In this document: one piece after another, positions 32,310 to 41,108 of the stretch
Layout: each line of letters starts with the position of its first letter
Numbering within the stretch: position 1 is the stretch's first letter
NCBI GenBank assembly: GCA_018268755.1
Contig: JAFDVW010000003.1
Coordinates: 357,060-421,059 of the forward strand
Reading direction: 5' to 3'
DNA: 64,000 nucleotides
From: Acidobacteriota bacterium
Lineage (GTDB): Bacteria; Acidobacteriota; Terriglobia; Terriglobales; Acidobacteriaceae
Notes under the pieces: generated by a model
The model's database searches: none
The model's input: only the letters and a program-made list of their open reading frames with translations
What the model was told of the DNA's origin: nothing
Position numbers and translations under genes: made by a program

Positions 32310-33638
32310 TCACGGCCAGCGAATCTCCCGATAAATCCGCCGGAGCCGCGCACCCTTTTGGGGATGGATCATCTCCATAAACCCGATGCGGCCCTCGAGA
32401 TGAGAACGAAAATTCGCATGGCCCTCGCGGTTTTGGCTCTCGGGACCAAGCCGCACGCAATTTGTAAGAATGGCTTTCAGCCGGTCAAAATCGGGCCGCA
32501 TCACGTTCAGGCGCCGATTGACGACGATCCCAGTCAGATGTTGCCGCACGCCCTGGCGCATCACCCGGGTTTTTCGGAAATGGACCTGAAACCCCTCCTC
32601 GAGCAGGATGGCCGCCACGTGCGTGGAGAAACGTTCGATGCCTCGCTCAAAATCTTTCTCTCCGGAAAATGCCAGGTCATCGGCATAACGCGTATACCGG
32701 GCGCCGGCGGATTCCGCCAATCCCGCCAGTCGGCAATCCATGCGGTAGGCGCAGAGATTAGCCAGCAAGGGAGAAGTCGGCGCGCCTTGCGGAAGGTGCA
32801 CTCTGGAATAGAACGCCTGTACTCGTGATCTGTGAGCAGAATCTTCGTGGTGCATCCGGGTTGGCCACGCGTTGTGGGATACCGCATTGGTGCAAAGACC
32901 ACCCAGTAAATCCGCTACGGTTTCAGGATAGCCGAGCGTCCGGAAGAAGGCTCGAATCCGCGCCCCGCGAAACGTGGGAAAAAAGTCTTGCAGATCCATG
33001 CGCAAAACCACGCGGCGTCCCACATGCGGTGCCGCAAATGTCTGAATGGATCGTCCCTTGAGAAACCCGTGGACTGCGCGATGCGGAGGGATTCTTTCCA
33101 GAATATGGTGAAGAACTTGCTGCTGTATGTGTTTAAGCCGCGGTTTCGGCGATTCAATCAGGCGCCATCCACCCGCGGGCTTGGTCGATATCTGGTAGTG
33201 GTAGTGCGACAGCTTTTGAATTCTCGACCTGTCGTTCAGATGGTTGAGATCGGCAAACCAGCGCAACTCGCCGGGAGTCAGCCGCAACCAGTCGGCGAGC
33301 GCGTCCGGGGATTCAATTCGGGGAACATTCCAGGCAGCAGCGGCAGCTACAGGCTGCATTTGTTGCGGCCCCATCAGCAAATTCCAGATTCGCATTTCTG
33401 CGGGATATTTCCAGGCGGCATGCTGCAACACGCGGTCCTGGCGCAAGAACTGAATCACACTGACACGGCGCGGCCGAGTCTTGCCCGCAAAGGCCCGCAG
33501 ATAGCGCTTAGCCAGGGCGCGTTGCCATGGCCGCGAGGTCCCCAGAGTCTGCCCTAGGCGGGCGACGATCTGGTCGACCTTCGGCTCTGCCGCCAGAAGG
33601 GAATCGGCAAGCGCTCTCAGGAAAGGCGAGTCCGGCAT
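32310..33638 (-). CDS. Retron-type reverse transcriptase
   Basis: The ATG at 33638 is chosen because an earlier GTG (33689) lies inside the predicted ncRNA. The 442-residue protein has an N-terminal extension of about 140 residues, then the RT fold. V-L-R-M-D-L-Q-D-F-F is the first catalytic Asp region (about 215-220). N-A-V-S-H (about 251) matches the N-A-x-x-H motif of retron RTs, L-P-Q-G-A-P-T-S-P is at about 282, Y-A-D-D at about 318, and L-T-G-I-V-V-N (about 368) sits at the V-T-G position. No maturase or HNH domain follows, which argues against a group II intron. The long N-terminus recalls myxobacterial Mx162-like retron RTs. It would copy the adjacent ncRNA into branched msDNA. Confidence 0.9.
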   Translation of the reverse strand: MPDSPFLRALADSLLAAEPKVDQIVARLGQTLGTSRPWQRALAKRYLRAFAGKTRPRRVSVIQFLRQDRVLQHAAWKYPAEMRIWNLLMGPQQMQPVAAAAAWNVPRIESPDALADWLRLTPGELRWFADLNHLNDRSRIQKLSHYHYQISTKPAGGWRLIESPKPRLKHIQQQVLHHILERIPPHRAVHGFLKGRSIQTFAAPHVGRRVVLRMDLQDFFPTFRGARIRAFFRTLGYPETVADLLGGLCTNAVSHNAWPTRMHHEDSAHRSRVQAFYSRVHLPQGAPTSPLLANLCAYRMDCRLAGLAESAGARYTRYADDLAFSGEKDFERGIERFSTHVAAILLEEGFQVHFRKTRVMRQGVRQHLTGIVVNRRLNVMRPDFDRLKAILTNCVRLGPESQNREGHANFRSHLEGRIGFMEMIHPQKGARLRRIYREIRWP

Positions 33639-33661
33639 GGTTCCGAAACGGAAGATCTCAG

Positions 33662-33829
33662 GTCGGCGGGAGCAACCAACGAGTCTCACTGTGCGTGACC
33701 ATGTCTGCGCGGCCGCGCAGGGCCGTTCACGCGATGAAACCTAAGCTATGCACGTTCCCCTGGGGTAACCCCAGAGAGATCCAATGGAGCCGAAGCTGCC
33801 TATGGACCGGCTTGGAAGCTCCCGCCGAC
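33662..33829 (-). ncRNA. Candidate retron msr-msd RNA with a1/a2 inverted repeats
   Basis: Read leftward, GTCGGCGGGAGC (33829-33818, a1) and its exact complement GCTCCCGCCGAC (33673-33662, a2) bound a 168-nt segment. A further CCAA/TTGG pairing lies inside across a 2x2 internal loop. Between them are three hairpins: AGCCG/CGGCT (33812-33788), CTGGGG-TTA-CCCCAG (33774-33760), and a long one with outer arms GCGTGA/TCACGC (33732-33693) capped by the palindrome CTGCGCGG/CCGCGCAG. The a2 arm ends 23 bp before the RT start codon. This order (a1, msr hairpins, msd hairpin, a2, RT) is that of known retrons. A TATCAT box (33840-33835) sits where transcription would start at a1. Confidence 0.8.
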
Positions 33830-33875
33830 GACTCATGATAGCAGCGCTCTCCGCACAGCGTTATACTTAGAAGAT

Positions 33876-35204
33876 ATGCCGGAGCAGCAAAATAAGACTT
33901 TTTACCTGGAAACTTTCGGCTGCCAGATGAACGTGCATGACTCGGAAAAAGTCATCGGCACACTGCGCCAGCAGGGCTATCGCCAGGTGGAGACCGTGGA
34001 AGAGGCGGGGCTGGTCCTCTATAACACCTGCTCCATTCGCGACAAGGCGGAGCAGAAGGTGTTCCATCGCCTGGCCGACTACAAGAAGCTGCAGACGCAG
34101 GGCAAACGCTTCGGCGTCCTGGGCTGCGTGGCCCAGCAGGAGGGCGAGAAGATCTTCGAGCGCGCGCCCCATGTTTCCATGGTGTGCGGATCGGCCTCTT
34201 ACCGCAACCTGCCGCAGATGCTGGTGCAGATTGAGAACGGCGGCACGCGGGTCACCGGCCTGGATGACCGCGAGACCGACGAGTGCTTTGAAACCGAATT
34301 CACCGCGCGCAGCAACCCCTATCGGGGATACATCACCATTATCGAAGGCTGCGACAAGTTCTGCGCCTATTGTGTAGTGCCGTTTACCCGGGGCAAGGAA
34401 CGCAGCCGCACCTCGGAATCGGTGTTGCAGGAAGCCCGCCAGATGGCCGATCTGGGCTATACGGAAATCCAGCTGCTGGGACAGAACGTAAACTCCTATC
34501 AAGACCCGGCAGGGAAGCGGTCGTTCGCGGAGTTGCTGACCGCCGTCGGGGAAATTCCCGGCATGCAAAGGGTGCGCTTCACCACCTCGCATCCACGGGA
34601 TTTTGGCCGCGACATCGTGCAGGCCATCGAGGCCTTGCCCACGCTTTGCGATCACGTGCACCTGCCGGTGCAAAGCGGCTCCACGCGCGTGCTGGACGCC
34701 ATGCAACGGTTGTATACCCGCGAGCAGTATCTGGAACGCATTGCCTGGATGAAAGCGGCCAAGCGCGAGATCAGCCTGACCACCGACATCATCGTCGGCT
34801 TCCCCGGCGAGACCGAGGCAGACTTTGCCGAGACGCTGTCTCTGCTGGACGCCGTGCAATTTGACGGAGTGTTCAGCTTTAAATATTCGCCGCGTCCCAA
34901 TACCCCGGCGCTCAAGCTGGACGATGCCATTTCGGATGAAGAAAAGGCGCGCCGCCTGACCATCCTGATGGAGAAGCAGCGGGAGATCCAGAAGCGAAAT
35001 TATCAGCGCCATGTGGGCCAGACGCTGGAAGCCATGGTGGAAGGCAGGAATGAGGCGCGGGGACAATGGGTGGGCCGCACCTCACAGAACAAAGTGCTGA
35101 ACTTTACCGCGCTGGAGGGAGTGAGTCCGCTGCCGGGAACCTATGTTCCGGTTTTGGTAAAGACGAGTTTTCCCAACAGCCTGGTAGGGGAAATGGTGGT
35201 ATAA
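33876..35204 (+). CDS. miaB: tRNA-2-methylthio-N6-isopentenyladenosine synthase MiaB
   Basis: This 442-residue protein has all three MiaB domains. The N-terminal UPF0004 cluster domain has F-G-C-Q-M-N, Y-N-T-C-S-I-R and L-G-C-V-A-Q. The radical SAM domain has G-C-D-K-F-C-A-Y-C (4Fe-4S cysteines), Q-L-L-G-Q-N-V-N-S-Y and H-L-P-V-Q-S-G-S. The TRAM domain is at the C-terminus (about 375-440). It adds the methylthio group to i6A37 of tRNAs. The TATACT box at 33862 lies eight bases before the ATG with no Shine-Dalgarno site. It is divergent from the retron. Confidence 0.97.
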   Translation: MPEQQNKTFYLETFGCQMNVHDSEKVIGTLRQQGYRQVETVEEAGLVLYNTCSIRDKAEQKVFHRLADYKKLQTQGKRFGVLGCVAQQEGEKIFERAPHVSMVCGSASYRNLPQMLVQIENGGTRVTGLDDRETDECFETEFTARSNPYRGYITIIEGCDKFCAYCVVPFTRGKERSRTSESVLQEARQMADLGYTEIQLLGQNVNSYQDPAGKRSFAELLTAVGEIPGMQRVRFTTSHPRDFGRDIVQAIEALPTLCDHVHLPVQSGSTRVLDAMQRLYTREQYLERIAWMKAAKREISLTTDIIVGFPGETEADFAETLSLLDAVQFDGVFSFKYSPRPNTPALKLDDAISDEEKARRLTILMEKQREIQKRNYQRHVGQTLEAMVEGRNEARGQWVGRTSQNKVLNFTALEGVSPLPGTYVPVLVKTSFPNSLVGEMVV

Positions 35205-35256
35205 GTGGGGCGCTTATTCTGGCGCGGCCGCGGGATGGCGCAGACGGGAGATCGGA

Positions 35257-35742
35257 ATGGAAGTAGAAATGAAAATTCGCGGGCTGATGGTCGATCCAGT
35301 AACCAACATGCCCATCGTGGTCCTGAAAGACGCGGCCGGGGATTCCGTTCTGCCCATCTGGGTCGGGGTTTACGAAGCCAATGCCATTGCGTTGGAGATC
35401 GAGAAAGTCAATACGCCCCGTCCCATGACCCACGATCTGATGAAAAACCTGCTGGTCGGCCTGGATACGCTGGTGCACAAGGTGGTCGTGACCGAACTGA
35501 AGGAAGATACGTTTTATGCGGTGATCTGGCTGGAGCGAAGCGGGCAGATCATCAGCATTGACTCCCGGCCCTCCGACGCGCTTGCCCTGGCTCTGCGCAT
35601 GGATTGCCCGATTTTTGTGGAAGACGGCGTCCTGAAGAATTCCAAGCTGGCGGCCAACATTCCCGATCGCATCAGCAACGAAGATTTGCGCAAGTATCTG
35701 GAAGATCTGGGAGACGACGACCTGGGCCGCTATAAGATGTAG
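35257..35742 (+). CDS. Bifunctional nuclease family (BFN/DUF151) protein
   Basis: This 161-residue protein starts with E-M-K-I-R-G-L-M-V-D-P and continues with V-L-P-I-W-V-G-V-Y-E-A-N-A-I-A and R-P-M-T-H-D-L-M, all hallmarks of the BFN domain. S-R-P-S-D-A-L-A-L-A-L-R at about 107-118 is its most conserved stretch. A short acidic helical tail follows. Family members in plants and bacteria are described as RNase/DNase with both activities, but the cellular role in bacteria is unclear. It lies 52 bp after miaB, probably in the same transcript. Confidence 0.9.
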   Translation: MEVEMKIRGLMVDPVTNMPIVVLKDAAGDSVLPIWVGVYEANAIALEIEKVNTPRPMTHDLMKNLLVGLDTLVHKVVVTELKEDTFYAVIWLERSGQIISIDSRPSDALALALRMDCPIFVEDGVLKNSKLAANIPDRISNEDLRKYLEDLGDDDLGRYKM

Positions 35743-35936
35743 GCCGGTTTCCAGCAAAATCCTCCATACGTCTCATAAACAATTTCAATTGGACTTGCGG
35801 GGAAGCAGCCTCTATCGTTTCAACGAAATAGCAGCGTGCTCCGGGTCCCGGGCCGAATTGGGTTGCCAACCATCAACCCGAGGTCTCCAATCCGAGAGGA
35901 CGCGGCCTCACCTGAGAGCGCGCTGCTGACTCACTC

Positions 35937-37418
35937 ATGGCTGCTTTGCCGGCATCAATCCAAATTCTGACGCGGCCTCCCTTTCTGCGGTACGAGTTTG
36001 GCGAGGCCTACGACGAGATGTTCGAGTCGCCGGGCACGCCGCGCCCTCACTATCAGGCCCTTTATCGCACGCTGCTCGAGCTGCCCGCGGAGGAACTGCG
36101 CAAGAGCCAGCAGGCCGCCGATCTTTCCTTCCTGCATCAGGGCATCACCTTCACGGTGTATGGCAACGCGCAAGGCACGGAGCGGGTATTTCCCAACGAT
36201 CTGCTGCCGCGCATCATGGCGGGCGACGAGTGGCGCAAGATTGAAAAAGGCCTCACCCAGCGCATTACCGCGCTGAATCTCTTTCTACAGGACATCTACC
36301 ATCAGGGGCGGATCCTGGCCGACGGCGTGGTGCCGCGCGAGCTGGTCTATAGCTGCCGCCATTTCCGCCGCGAGATGCGGGGGCTGAATGTGCCGCGGGG
36401 GGTGTACGTCAGCGTCTGCGGCACCGACCTGGTGCGCCTGCCCAACGGCGAGTTTGCCGTGCTGGAAGACAACTTGCGCGTGCCCAGCGGGGTCTCCTAC
36501 ATGCTGGCCAACCGCAAGGTGCTCAAGCGGGTCTTTCCCAAACTGTTCCGCGATTACGGCGTGTGGCCCGTCGAGCACTATACCCAGGCCCTGCTCACCA
36601 CCTTGCGCGCCATGGCCCCGGTCAACTGCTCGGGACGGCATGAGCCCACGGTGGTGTTGCTGACTCCCGGCGTCTTCAACTCGGCCTATTTTGAGCACAC
36701 CTTCCTGGCACAGCAGATGGGCATCGAGCTGGTGGAAGGGCGCGACTTGCTGGTGCACGACAATATCGTCTACATGCGCACCACGGCGGGACTGCGGCGG
36801 GTCGATGTGATCTACCGCCGGGTGGATGACGACTTCGTGGATCCGTTATGTTTCCGCAAGGATTCCAATCTGGGCGTGCCCGGACTCTTCAACGCTTATC
36901 GCGCGGGCAACGTGACCCTGTCCAATGCCATCGGCACCGGCGTCGCCGATGACAAGGCCATGTATGCTTACGTGCCGGCGATCATCCGCTACTACCTGCA
37001 GGAAGATCCGGTGCTGGCCAACGTGGACACCTATCTCCTGACCGACCGGTCCCAACAACAATTTGTGTTGGAACACCTGGACGAATTGGTGGTGAAGGCC
37101 GTAGGCGAATCTGGCGGGTACGGCATGCTGATTGGACCGCACAGCACGGCCGAGCAAAGGGAAGAGTTCCGGCAGCGGATCCTGGCCGAGCCGCGCAACT
37201 ATATTGCGCAGCCGACCTTAAGCCTGTCGCGAGGCCCGTGCTTTCTGGATGGGGACGTCCAGGCGAGGCATGTGGACCTGCGGCCTTACATCCTTTACGG
37301 GGAAAACGTCACCCTGGTGCCGGGAGGCTTGACACGTGTGGCCTTGCGCCGCGGATCACTGGTGGTGAATTCCTCGCAAGGCGGAGGCAGCAAGGACACC
37401 TGGGTTCTGCGCGCATGA
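35937..37418 (+). CDS. Circularly permuted ATP-grasp protein
   Basis: This 493-residue protein matches the CP_ATPgrasp family. Y-D-E-M-F near the start is followed by [10 protein letters not shown], then L-N-L-F-L-Q-D-I-Y and [14 protein letters not shown] (a highly conserved stretch, about 177-190). [12 protein letters not shown] and L-R-P-Y-I-L-Y-G follow later. ATP-grasp enzymes ligate carboxyl groups to amines, so a peptide-bond-forming role is likely. It heads a trio with an alpha-E protein (starts overlap or nearly so) and a transglutaminase-like protein. Confidence 0.92.
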   Translation: MAALPASIQILTRPPFLRYEFGEAYDEMFESPGTPRPHYQALYRTLLELPAEELRKSQQAADLSFLHQGITFTVYGNAQGTERVFPNDLLPRIMAGDEWRKIEKGLTQRITALNLFLQDIYHQGRILADGVVPRELVYSCRHFRREMRGLNVPRGVYVSVCGTDLVRLPNGEFAVLEDNLRVPSGVSYMLANRKVLKRVFPKLFRDYGVWPVEHYTQALLTTLRAMAPVNCSGRHEPTVVLLTPGVFNSAYFEHTFLAQQMGIELVEGRDLLVHDNIVYMRTTAGLRRVDVIYRRVDDDFVDPLCFRKDSNLGVPGLFNAYRAGNVTLSNAIGTGVADDKAMYAYVPAIIRYYLQEDPVLANVDTYLLTDRSQQQFVLEHLDELVVKAVGESGGYGMLIGPHSTAEQREEFRQRILAEPRNYIAQPTLSLSRGPCFLDGDVQARHVDLRPYILYGENVTLVPGGLTRVALRRGSLVVNSSQGGGSKDTWVLRA

Positions 37419-37438
37419 CGGTACGTGGGGAAAACACT

Positions 37439-38398
37439 ATGCTCTCCCGAGTTGCCGACAGCTTGTACTGGATGAGCCGCTATCTGGAACGGGCGGAGCA
37501 CACGGCGCGGTTGATCGACACGGACCTGCAATTGCGCCTCGACCAATCTCCGGAGGCGGGCCGGGAGCGCTCCAGCCGCCTGCTGGAATCGCTGCAGGCG
37601 GTGGTGCCCGGCGGGCCCGAGGCCGATATCAGCGCCCTCGCCCACACTCTGACCTTTGACCGCACCCATCCTTCCTCCATTGTGTCGTGTGTGGCCTCGG
37701 CCCGGGAAAACCTGCGGCATGTGCGGGAACAATGCAGTTCCGTGATGTGGGAGCAGTTGAACCGGCTGTATCTGCACGTGGTCGGCGGCCCGCCGGAGGC
37801 GGATTGGACCACCCACTTCCACACCTTTTATCGTTCGGTGCAAGACGGTTCCAGCCTGTTTCACGGCATTGCCGATTCCACCATGTCGCACGGAGAGGGC
37901 TGGTACTACATCCAGCTGGGGCGCTATGTGGAGCGCACGGATGCGCTGGCGGCCCTGATCAGCACGCAATTTCATCGCCGGCCGCATGCCCTCGACCATC
38001 CCGTGGAGAGCGAGGAGTATCTGGAGTGGGTGGCGCTGCTGCGCTCCTGCGCGGCGTTTGAGGCCTATTGCAAACGCTACACGGCGGAGATGCGACCGCT
38101 GCGGGTGGCGGAGTTTCTGCTATTGAATCAGGAGTTCCCGCACTCCGTGCGCTTTTCCGTGGATATGGTGCACGCCGCTTTGCGGGCCATCGGGGAACTC
38201 ACCGAACGCAAGGCCGAGCAGCCGGTACGTCTGGCGGGCCGCCTGCGCGCGACCCTGAGCTTCAGCCAGATCGATGAAGTGGTGGCCAATGGCGCGGTGG
38301 CCTATCTGGATAGCATCCGCTGGCAATGCAGTCAGGCCCATGCCGCCATCCACCAGATCTACTTCGACTATCCGGTGGAAACCGCCATGGTTTCGTAA
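37439..38398 (+). CDS. Alpha-E domain protein
   Basis: I start at the ATG at 37439 because alpha-E proteins begin M-L-S-R-V-A-D-S-L-Y-W-M-S-R-Y-L-E-R-A-E, exactly as here, and GGGGA lies seven bases upstream. An ATG at 37415 overlapping the previous stop is an alternative. The 319-residue protein is almost entirely helical, with E-G-W-Y-Y-I-Q-L-G-R-Y-V-E-R-T-D and F-L-L-L-N-Q-E-F-P-H-S typical of the family. It is always found near permuted ATP-grasp genes, but its biochemical role is unknown. Confidence 0.92.
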   Translation: MLSRVADSLYWMSRYLERAEHTARLIDTDLQLRLDQSPEAGRERSSRLLESLQAVVPGGPEADISALAHTLTFDRTHPSSIVSCVASARENLRHVREQCSSVMWEQLNRLYLHVVGGPPEADWTTHFHTFYRSVQDGSSLFHGIADSTMSHGEGWYYIQLGRYVERTDALAALISTQFHRRPHALDHPVESEEYLEWVALLRSCAAFEAYCKRYTAEMRPLRVAEFLLLNQEFPHSVRFSVDMVHAALRAIGELTERKAEQPVRLAGRLRATLSFSQIDEVVANGAVAYLDSIRWQCSQAHAAIHQIYFDYPVETAMVS

Positions 38399-38436
38399 CA
38401 ATTGTACGAATTTGAAATTGGGGTGGGAGGGCGGCG

Positions 38437-39387
38437 TTGATCTATTCGGTGCGGCACGTTACCAGCTTCCGCTATGAACCGGCGGTGCGCGAGAGTGTGA
38501 TGGAGTTGCGTATGCAGCCGCGCAATGAAGTACACCAGCGCTGCCTGAGCTTCAGCCTGAACGTAACGCCGGCGGCCAACATCATGCAGTACCGTGACTT
38601 CATGGGCAATACGGTGCACCATTTCGATATCGCGGGAAAGTATGAGACGGTCAAAATCACCGCCCAATCGCTGGTAGAGGTGTTGGATTGGCCGGCGCCT
38701 GCCGCTTCCGAAGCTGGCGCCTGGGAAGACCTGGATGCGCTGATCGCGACCGAGGACCACTGGGAGATGCTGCTACCCAGCCATTTCGCTCAGCCCACGG
38801 CGGCTTTAAAGCAATTCGCCCTGGAACTGGGCGTGCGGCGGGAGGGCAATCCTCTGGAGTTGTTGTTCCGCCTGAACCAGGCGATCTATGAGGCGTTTTC
38901 CTATGTGCCCAACAGCACCAAGGTGGATTCGCCGATCGATGACGCCCTCAGCAGCCGCCAGGGAGTTTGCCAGGACTTCGCGCACATTATGATCTCGTTG
39001 CTGCGGGAGCTGCGTGTGCCATGCCGCTACATAAGCGGCTACCTGTATCAGACCGCGAAGAAAGACCGGTCGACAGAAGGCGCGTCGCACGCCTGGGTGG
39101 AAGCCCTGGTGCCCAAGATTGGGTGGGTGGCATTTGATCCCACCAACAATCTGGTGGGCAGCGATCGCCATGTGCGCGTGGCCATCGGCCGGGACTATGC
39201 CGACGTCCCGCCCACTCGCGGCGTCTATAAGGGGGAAGCCCGCAGCGAGCTCAGTGTAGGCGTAACCGTCGCCTTGTCAGACGCGCCGCTGCCGGAGCAA
39301 TTGGCCCCCATGATCATCCAATCTCCCGCCTTCTCGGGAACGGGGAATATGCGCAGCTACGAGCAACAACAACAGCAGCAGCAATAA
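38437..39387 (+). CDS. Transglutaminase-like protein with poly-Gln tail
   Basis: A TTG at 38437 with GGGAGG upstream begins a 316-residue protein. The N-terminal beta domain (I-Y-S-V-R-H-V-T-S-F-R-Y) is the Bact_transglu_N type. The core has G-V-C-Q-D-F-A-H-I (catalytic Cys), A-S-H-A-W-V-E (His) and A-F-D-P-T-N-N (Asp). The last residues are seven consecutive glutamines encoded by mixed CAA and CAG codons. It completes the ATP-grasp/alpha-E/transglutaminase operon and may cleave or transfer an amide linkage formed by the ATP-grasp enzyme. Confidence 0.9.
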   Translation: MIYSVRHVTSFRYEPAVRESVMELRMQPRNEVHQRCLSFSLNVTPAANIMQYRDFMGNTVHHFDIAGKYETVKITAQSLVEVLDWPAPAASEAGAWEDLDALIATEDHWEMLLPSHFAQPTAALKQFALELGVRREGNPLELLFRLNQAIYEAFSYVPNSTKVDSPIDDALSSRQGVCQDFAHIMISLLRELRVPCRYISGYLYQTAKKDRSTEGASHAWVEALVPKIGWVAFDPTNNLVGSDRHVRVAIGRDYADVPPTRGVYKGEARSELSVGVTVALSDAPLPEQLAPMIIQSPAFSGTGNMRSYEQQQQQQQ

Positions 39388-39690
39388 GAATCAAGAATCG
39401 GGGCCACGGATTCACACAGATCCACACGGATTCAAGAAAGCCGATTGAATAGCCCGACTAAACCTGGAAATCCCTGGGTTTTGCATTTATTTACATAATA
39501 CCTGTTATCGGACATTACATATACGGCGCTGGCCGGATGTTCTTGTCCTTCCGAACCCGCTTTAGCGGTGAGGAATCTGCTTTTCCTTCTGGGGTTAATC
39601 CCCTTCCACGATTAAAACCTTAAATCGGAGAGAACGCTGAGGGGCAAGACCTGCGTTACCCTCTGCGTCCTCTGCGGTTTAAGGTTTTCA
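39388..39690. repeat. Repeat-filled gap before the VOC gene
   Basis: About 345 bp without a gene. It holds a CACGGATTCACACAGATCC-type word (39406-39432) and an AT-rich stretch (39475-39525). A TTCCGAACCCGCTTTAGCGG-based element with GAGGAATCTGC flank (39547-39588) matches the one near 32230 except for its hairpin. An element with GGAGAGAACGC and CTCTGCGTCCTCTGCGG (39619-39690) is also present. No terminator or RNA gene is apparent. Confidence 0.6.
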
Positions 39691-39732
39691 CAGTACTTGA
39701 CAGTCTCCTCCCGCAGACGCACTATGCACGGC

Positions 39733-40665
39733 ATGAAGAATCGATTTTCTTTTGCGCTCGCCCTTTCCCTCCTGATCGCCCTCATCTCCGGTCTTACAAG
39801 GCCTGCCGGAGCCCAAAGTCCGGTCAAGCGTCCACCCATCGTGGGCGTGGCGCACATTGGAATTCGCACCGACAATCTGGAGCTGGCGCGCAAATTCTAT
39901 GGCGGCGTTTTGGGATACCAGGAGCCGTTTTCCTATAGCGAGGACGGCAAACTGATCTGCACCTATTTCAAGGTCAACGATCATCAATACATTGAGGTCT
40001 TTCCGGAGCTGACCGAACCCAAGATGGATCGGCTTTCGCATATTTCCTTCGAGACCACCGACGCCGAGCAATTGCGGGCCTACCTGGGCAGCAAGGGCGT
40101 CAAAGTGCCGGACCAGCTGGATCCCATGGGAGACGGCAACCGGGGATTCGAAGTCCATGATCCGGACGGCCACGTGGTGGAGTTCTTCGAATACCGGCCG
40201 GGCTCTTTGCACAGCCGGCAATTTGGCAAGTACCTGCCGGCAACCCGCGTCTCGCAGCGCATCATCCATGTGGGCGTCGTGGTCCAGGATCGCGCCGCCG
40301 CCGATCACTTTTACAAGGACATCCTGGGATTCAAGCAAACCTGGTATGGCGGCATGACCGACAAGCAGACCGACTGGGTGGATATGCGCGTCCCCGAAGG
40401 CACCGACTGGCTGGAATACATGCTGAATGTGAAGGACCCTGATCCACAGGAACTCGGGGTGATGCACCACATGGCGCTGGGCGTGCCCAGCGTGAAGGCG
40501 GGTTATCAGACCACCACTGCGCGCGGCTATAAGAGCGAGGAAAAGCCCCAAATTGGCCGGGACGGCAAATGGCAATTCAATATGTATGACCCGAATTTTA
40601 CCCGGGTAGAGTTGATGGAGCCGGAGCCGGTCGAGAAGCCATGCTGCTCGCCCATCTTAAAGTAG
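39733..40665 (+). CDS. Exported tandem VOC (glyoxalase/dioxygenase-fold) protein
   Basis: The ATG at 39733 begins a signal peptide (MKNRFSFALALSLLIALISG); TTGACA-17-CACTAT upstream would start transcription at this ATG. An earlier in-frame ATG is at 39724. The 310-residue product has two VOC units: V-G-V-A-H-I-G-I-R-T-D-N-L (first) and R-I-I-H-V-G-V-V-V-Q-D (second), with D-P-D-G-H-V-V-E-F-F-E and F-T-R-V-E-L-M-E as the metal-ligand ends. An extracytoplasmic VOC protein is uncommon. Substrate unknown. The end carries two adjacent cysteines. Confidence 0.85.
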   Translation: MKNRFSFALALSLLIALISGLTRPAGAQSPVKRPPIVGVAHIGIRTDNLELARKFYGGVLGYQEPFSYSEDGKLICTYFKVNDHQYIEVFPELTEPKMDRLSHISFETTDAEQLRAYLGSKGVKVPDQLDPMGDGNRGFEVHDPDGHVVEFFEYRPGSLHSRQFGKYLPATRVSQRIIHVGVVVQDRAAADHFYKDILGFKQTWYGGMTDKQTDWVDMRVPEGTDWLEYMLNVKDPDPQELGVMHHMALGVPSVKAGYQTTTARGYKSEEKPQIGRDGKWQFNMYDPNFTRVELMEPEPVEKPCCSPILK

Positions 40666-40669
40666 TTCT

Positions 40670-41080
40670 TTAAGAGATGAGTGCTTTAGCTTCTGCCGTA
40701 GCTTCTTTCAGGATATCTGCCGGCACCTCGCGCAGCCCTATCTCGAAGCGGAACATGGGGGTCTCCGTGCCCCGCCCCCAGCGCGCCACTTCCCAGTGGG
40801 CGCGCAGATATCTGGTTTCCGCCTGAGCGCTCAGGTCGAGTAATAGAGGATGCTCACCGCGGTAAAACTTCTGCGGAAAGGTAGCGATCGGCTTGGCGCT
40901 CCAGGCCGCGCCGTCGGGCGAACCATACACGCTGACGTCGAGCGATTCCTGTTCGACAATATCGCTGATCTTCAGCGTAAGCAGGAATACGCGATGGGTG
41001 GCGCCGCTCAGGTCAATGGTCGGCCCGTCCCCCTTTGCGCTCACCGTCGTGTTTGCGGGTACAAGGAAGGTATCCAGCAT
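40670..41080 (-). CDS. Hypothetical cytoplasmic beta-rich protein, 136 residues
   Basis: I start at the ATG at 41080 (MLDTFLVPANTTVSAKG); the longer frame to 41182 shadows the neighbouring gene. The sequence is mainly beta strands: T-I-D-L-S-G-A-T-H-R-V-F-L-L-T-L-K-I, then L-D-V-S-V-Y-G-S-P-D-G-A-A-W and Y-L-R-A-H-W-E-V. It resembles a jelly-roll or F5/8-type domain. It has no signal peptide. I do not recognise a named family. It is convergent with the VOC gene, the two stops being only a few bases apart. Confidence 0.65.
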   Translation of the reverse strand: MLDTFLVPANTTVSAKGDGPTIDLSGATHRVFLLTLKISDIVEQESLDVSVYGSPDGAAWSAKPIATFPQKFYRGEHPLLLDLSAQAETRYLRAHWEVARWGRGTETPMFRFEIGLREVPADILKEATAEAKALIS

Positions 41081-41108
41081 GGCGCAGAGATTGTAGCAAA
41101 ACCGCGCT

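Noticed and set aside
32310..33638. RT as a group II intron maturase or DGR reverse transcriptase
   Set aside because: No maturase X or HNH region, no intron domain V-like structure noticed, no VR/TR pair; N-A-x-x-H motif and a1/a2 repeat favour a retron.
33638..33689. GTG at 33689 as the RT start
   Set aside because: It would place the start inside the a2 arm of the predicted ncRNA; the ATG at 33638 leaves the normal retron layout.
33867..35066. A 399-codon minus-strand frame over miaB
   Set aside because: Antisense to MiaB; also it would run toward, not belong to, the retron.
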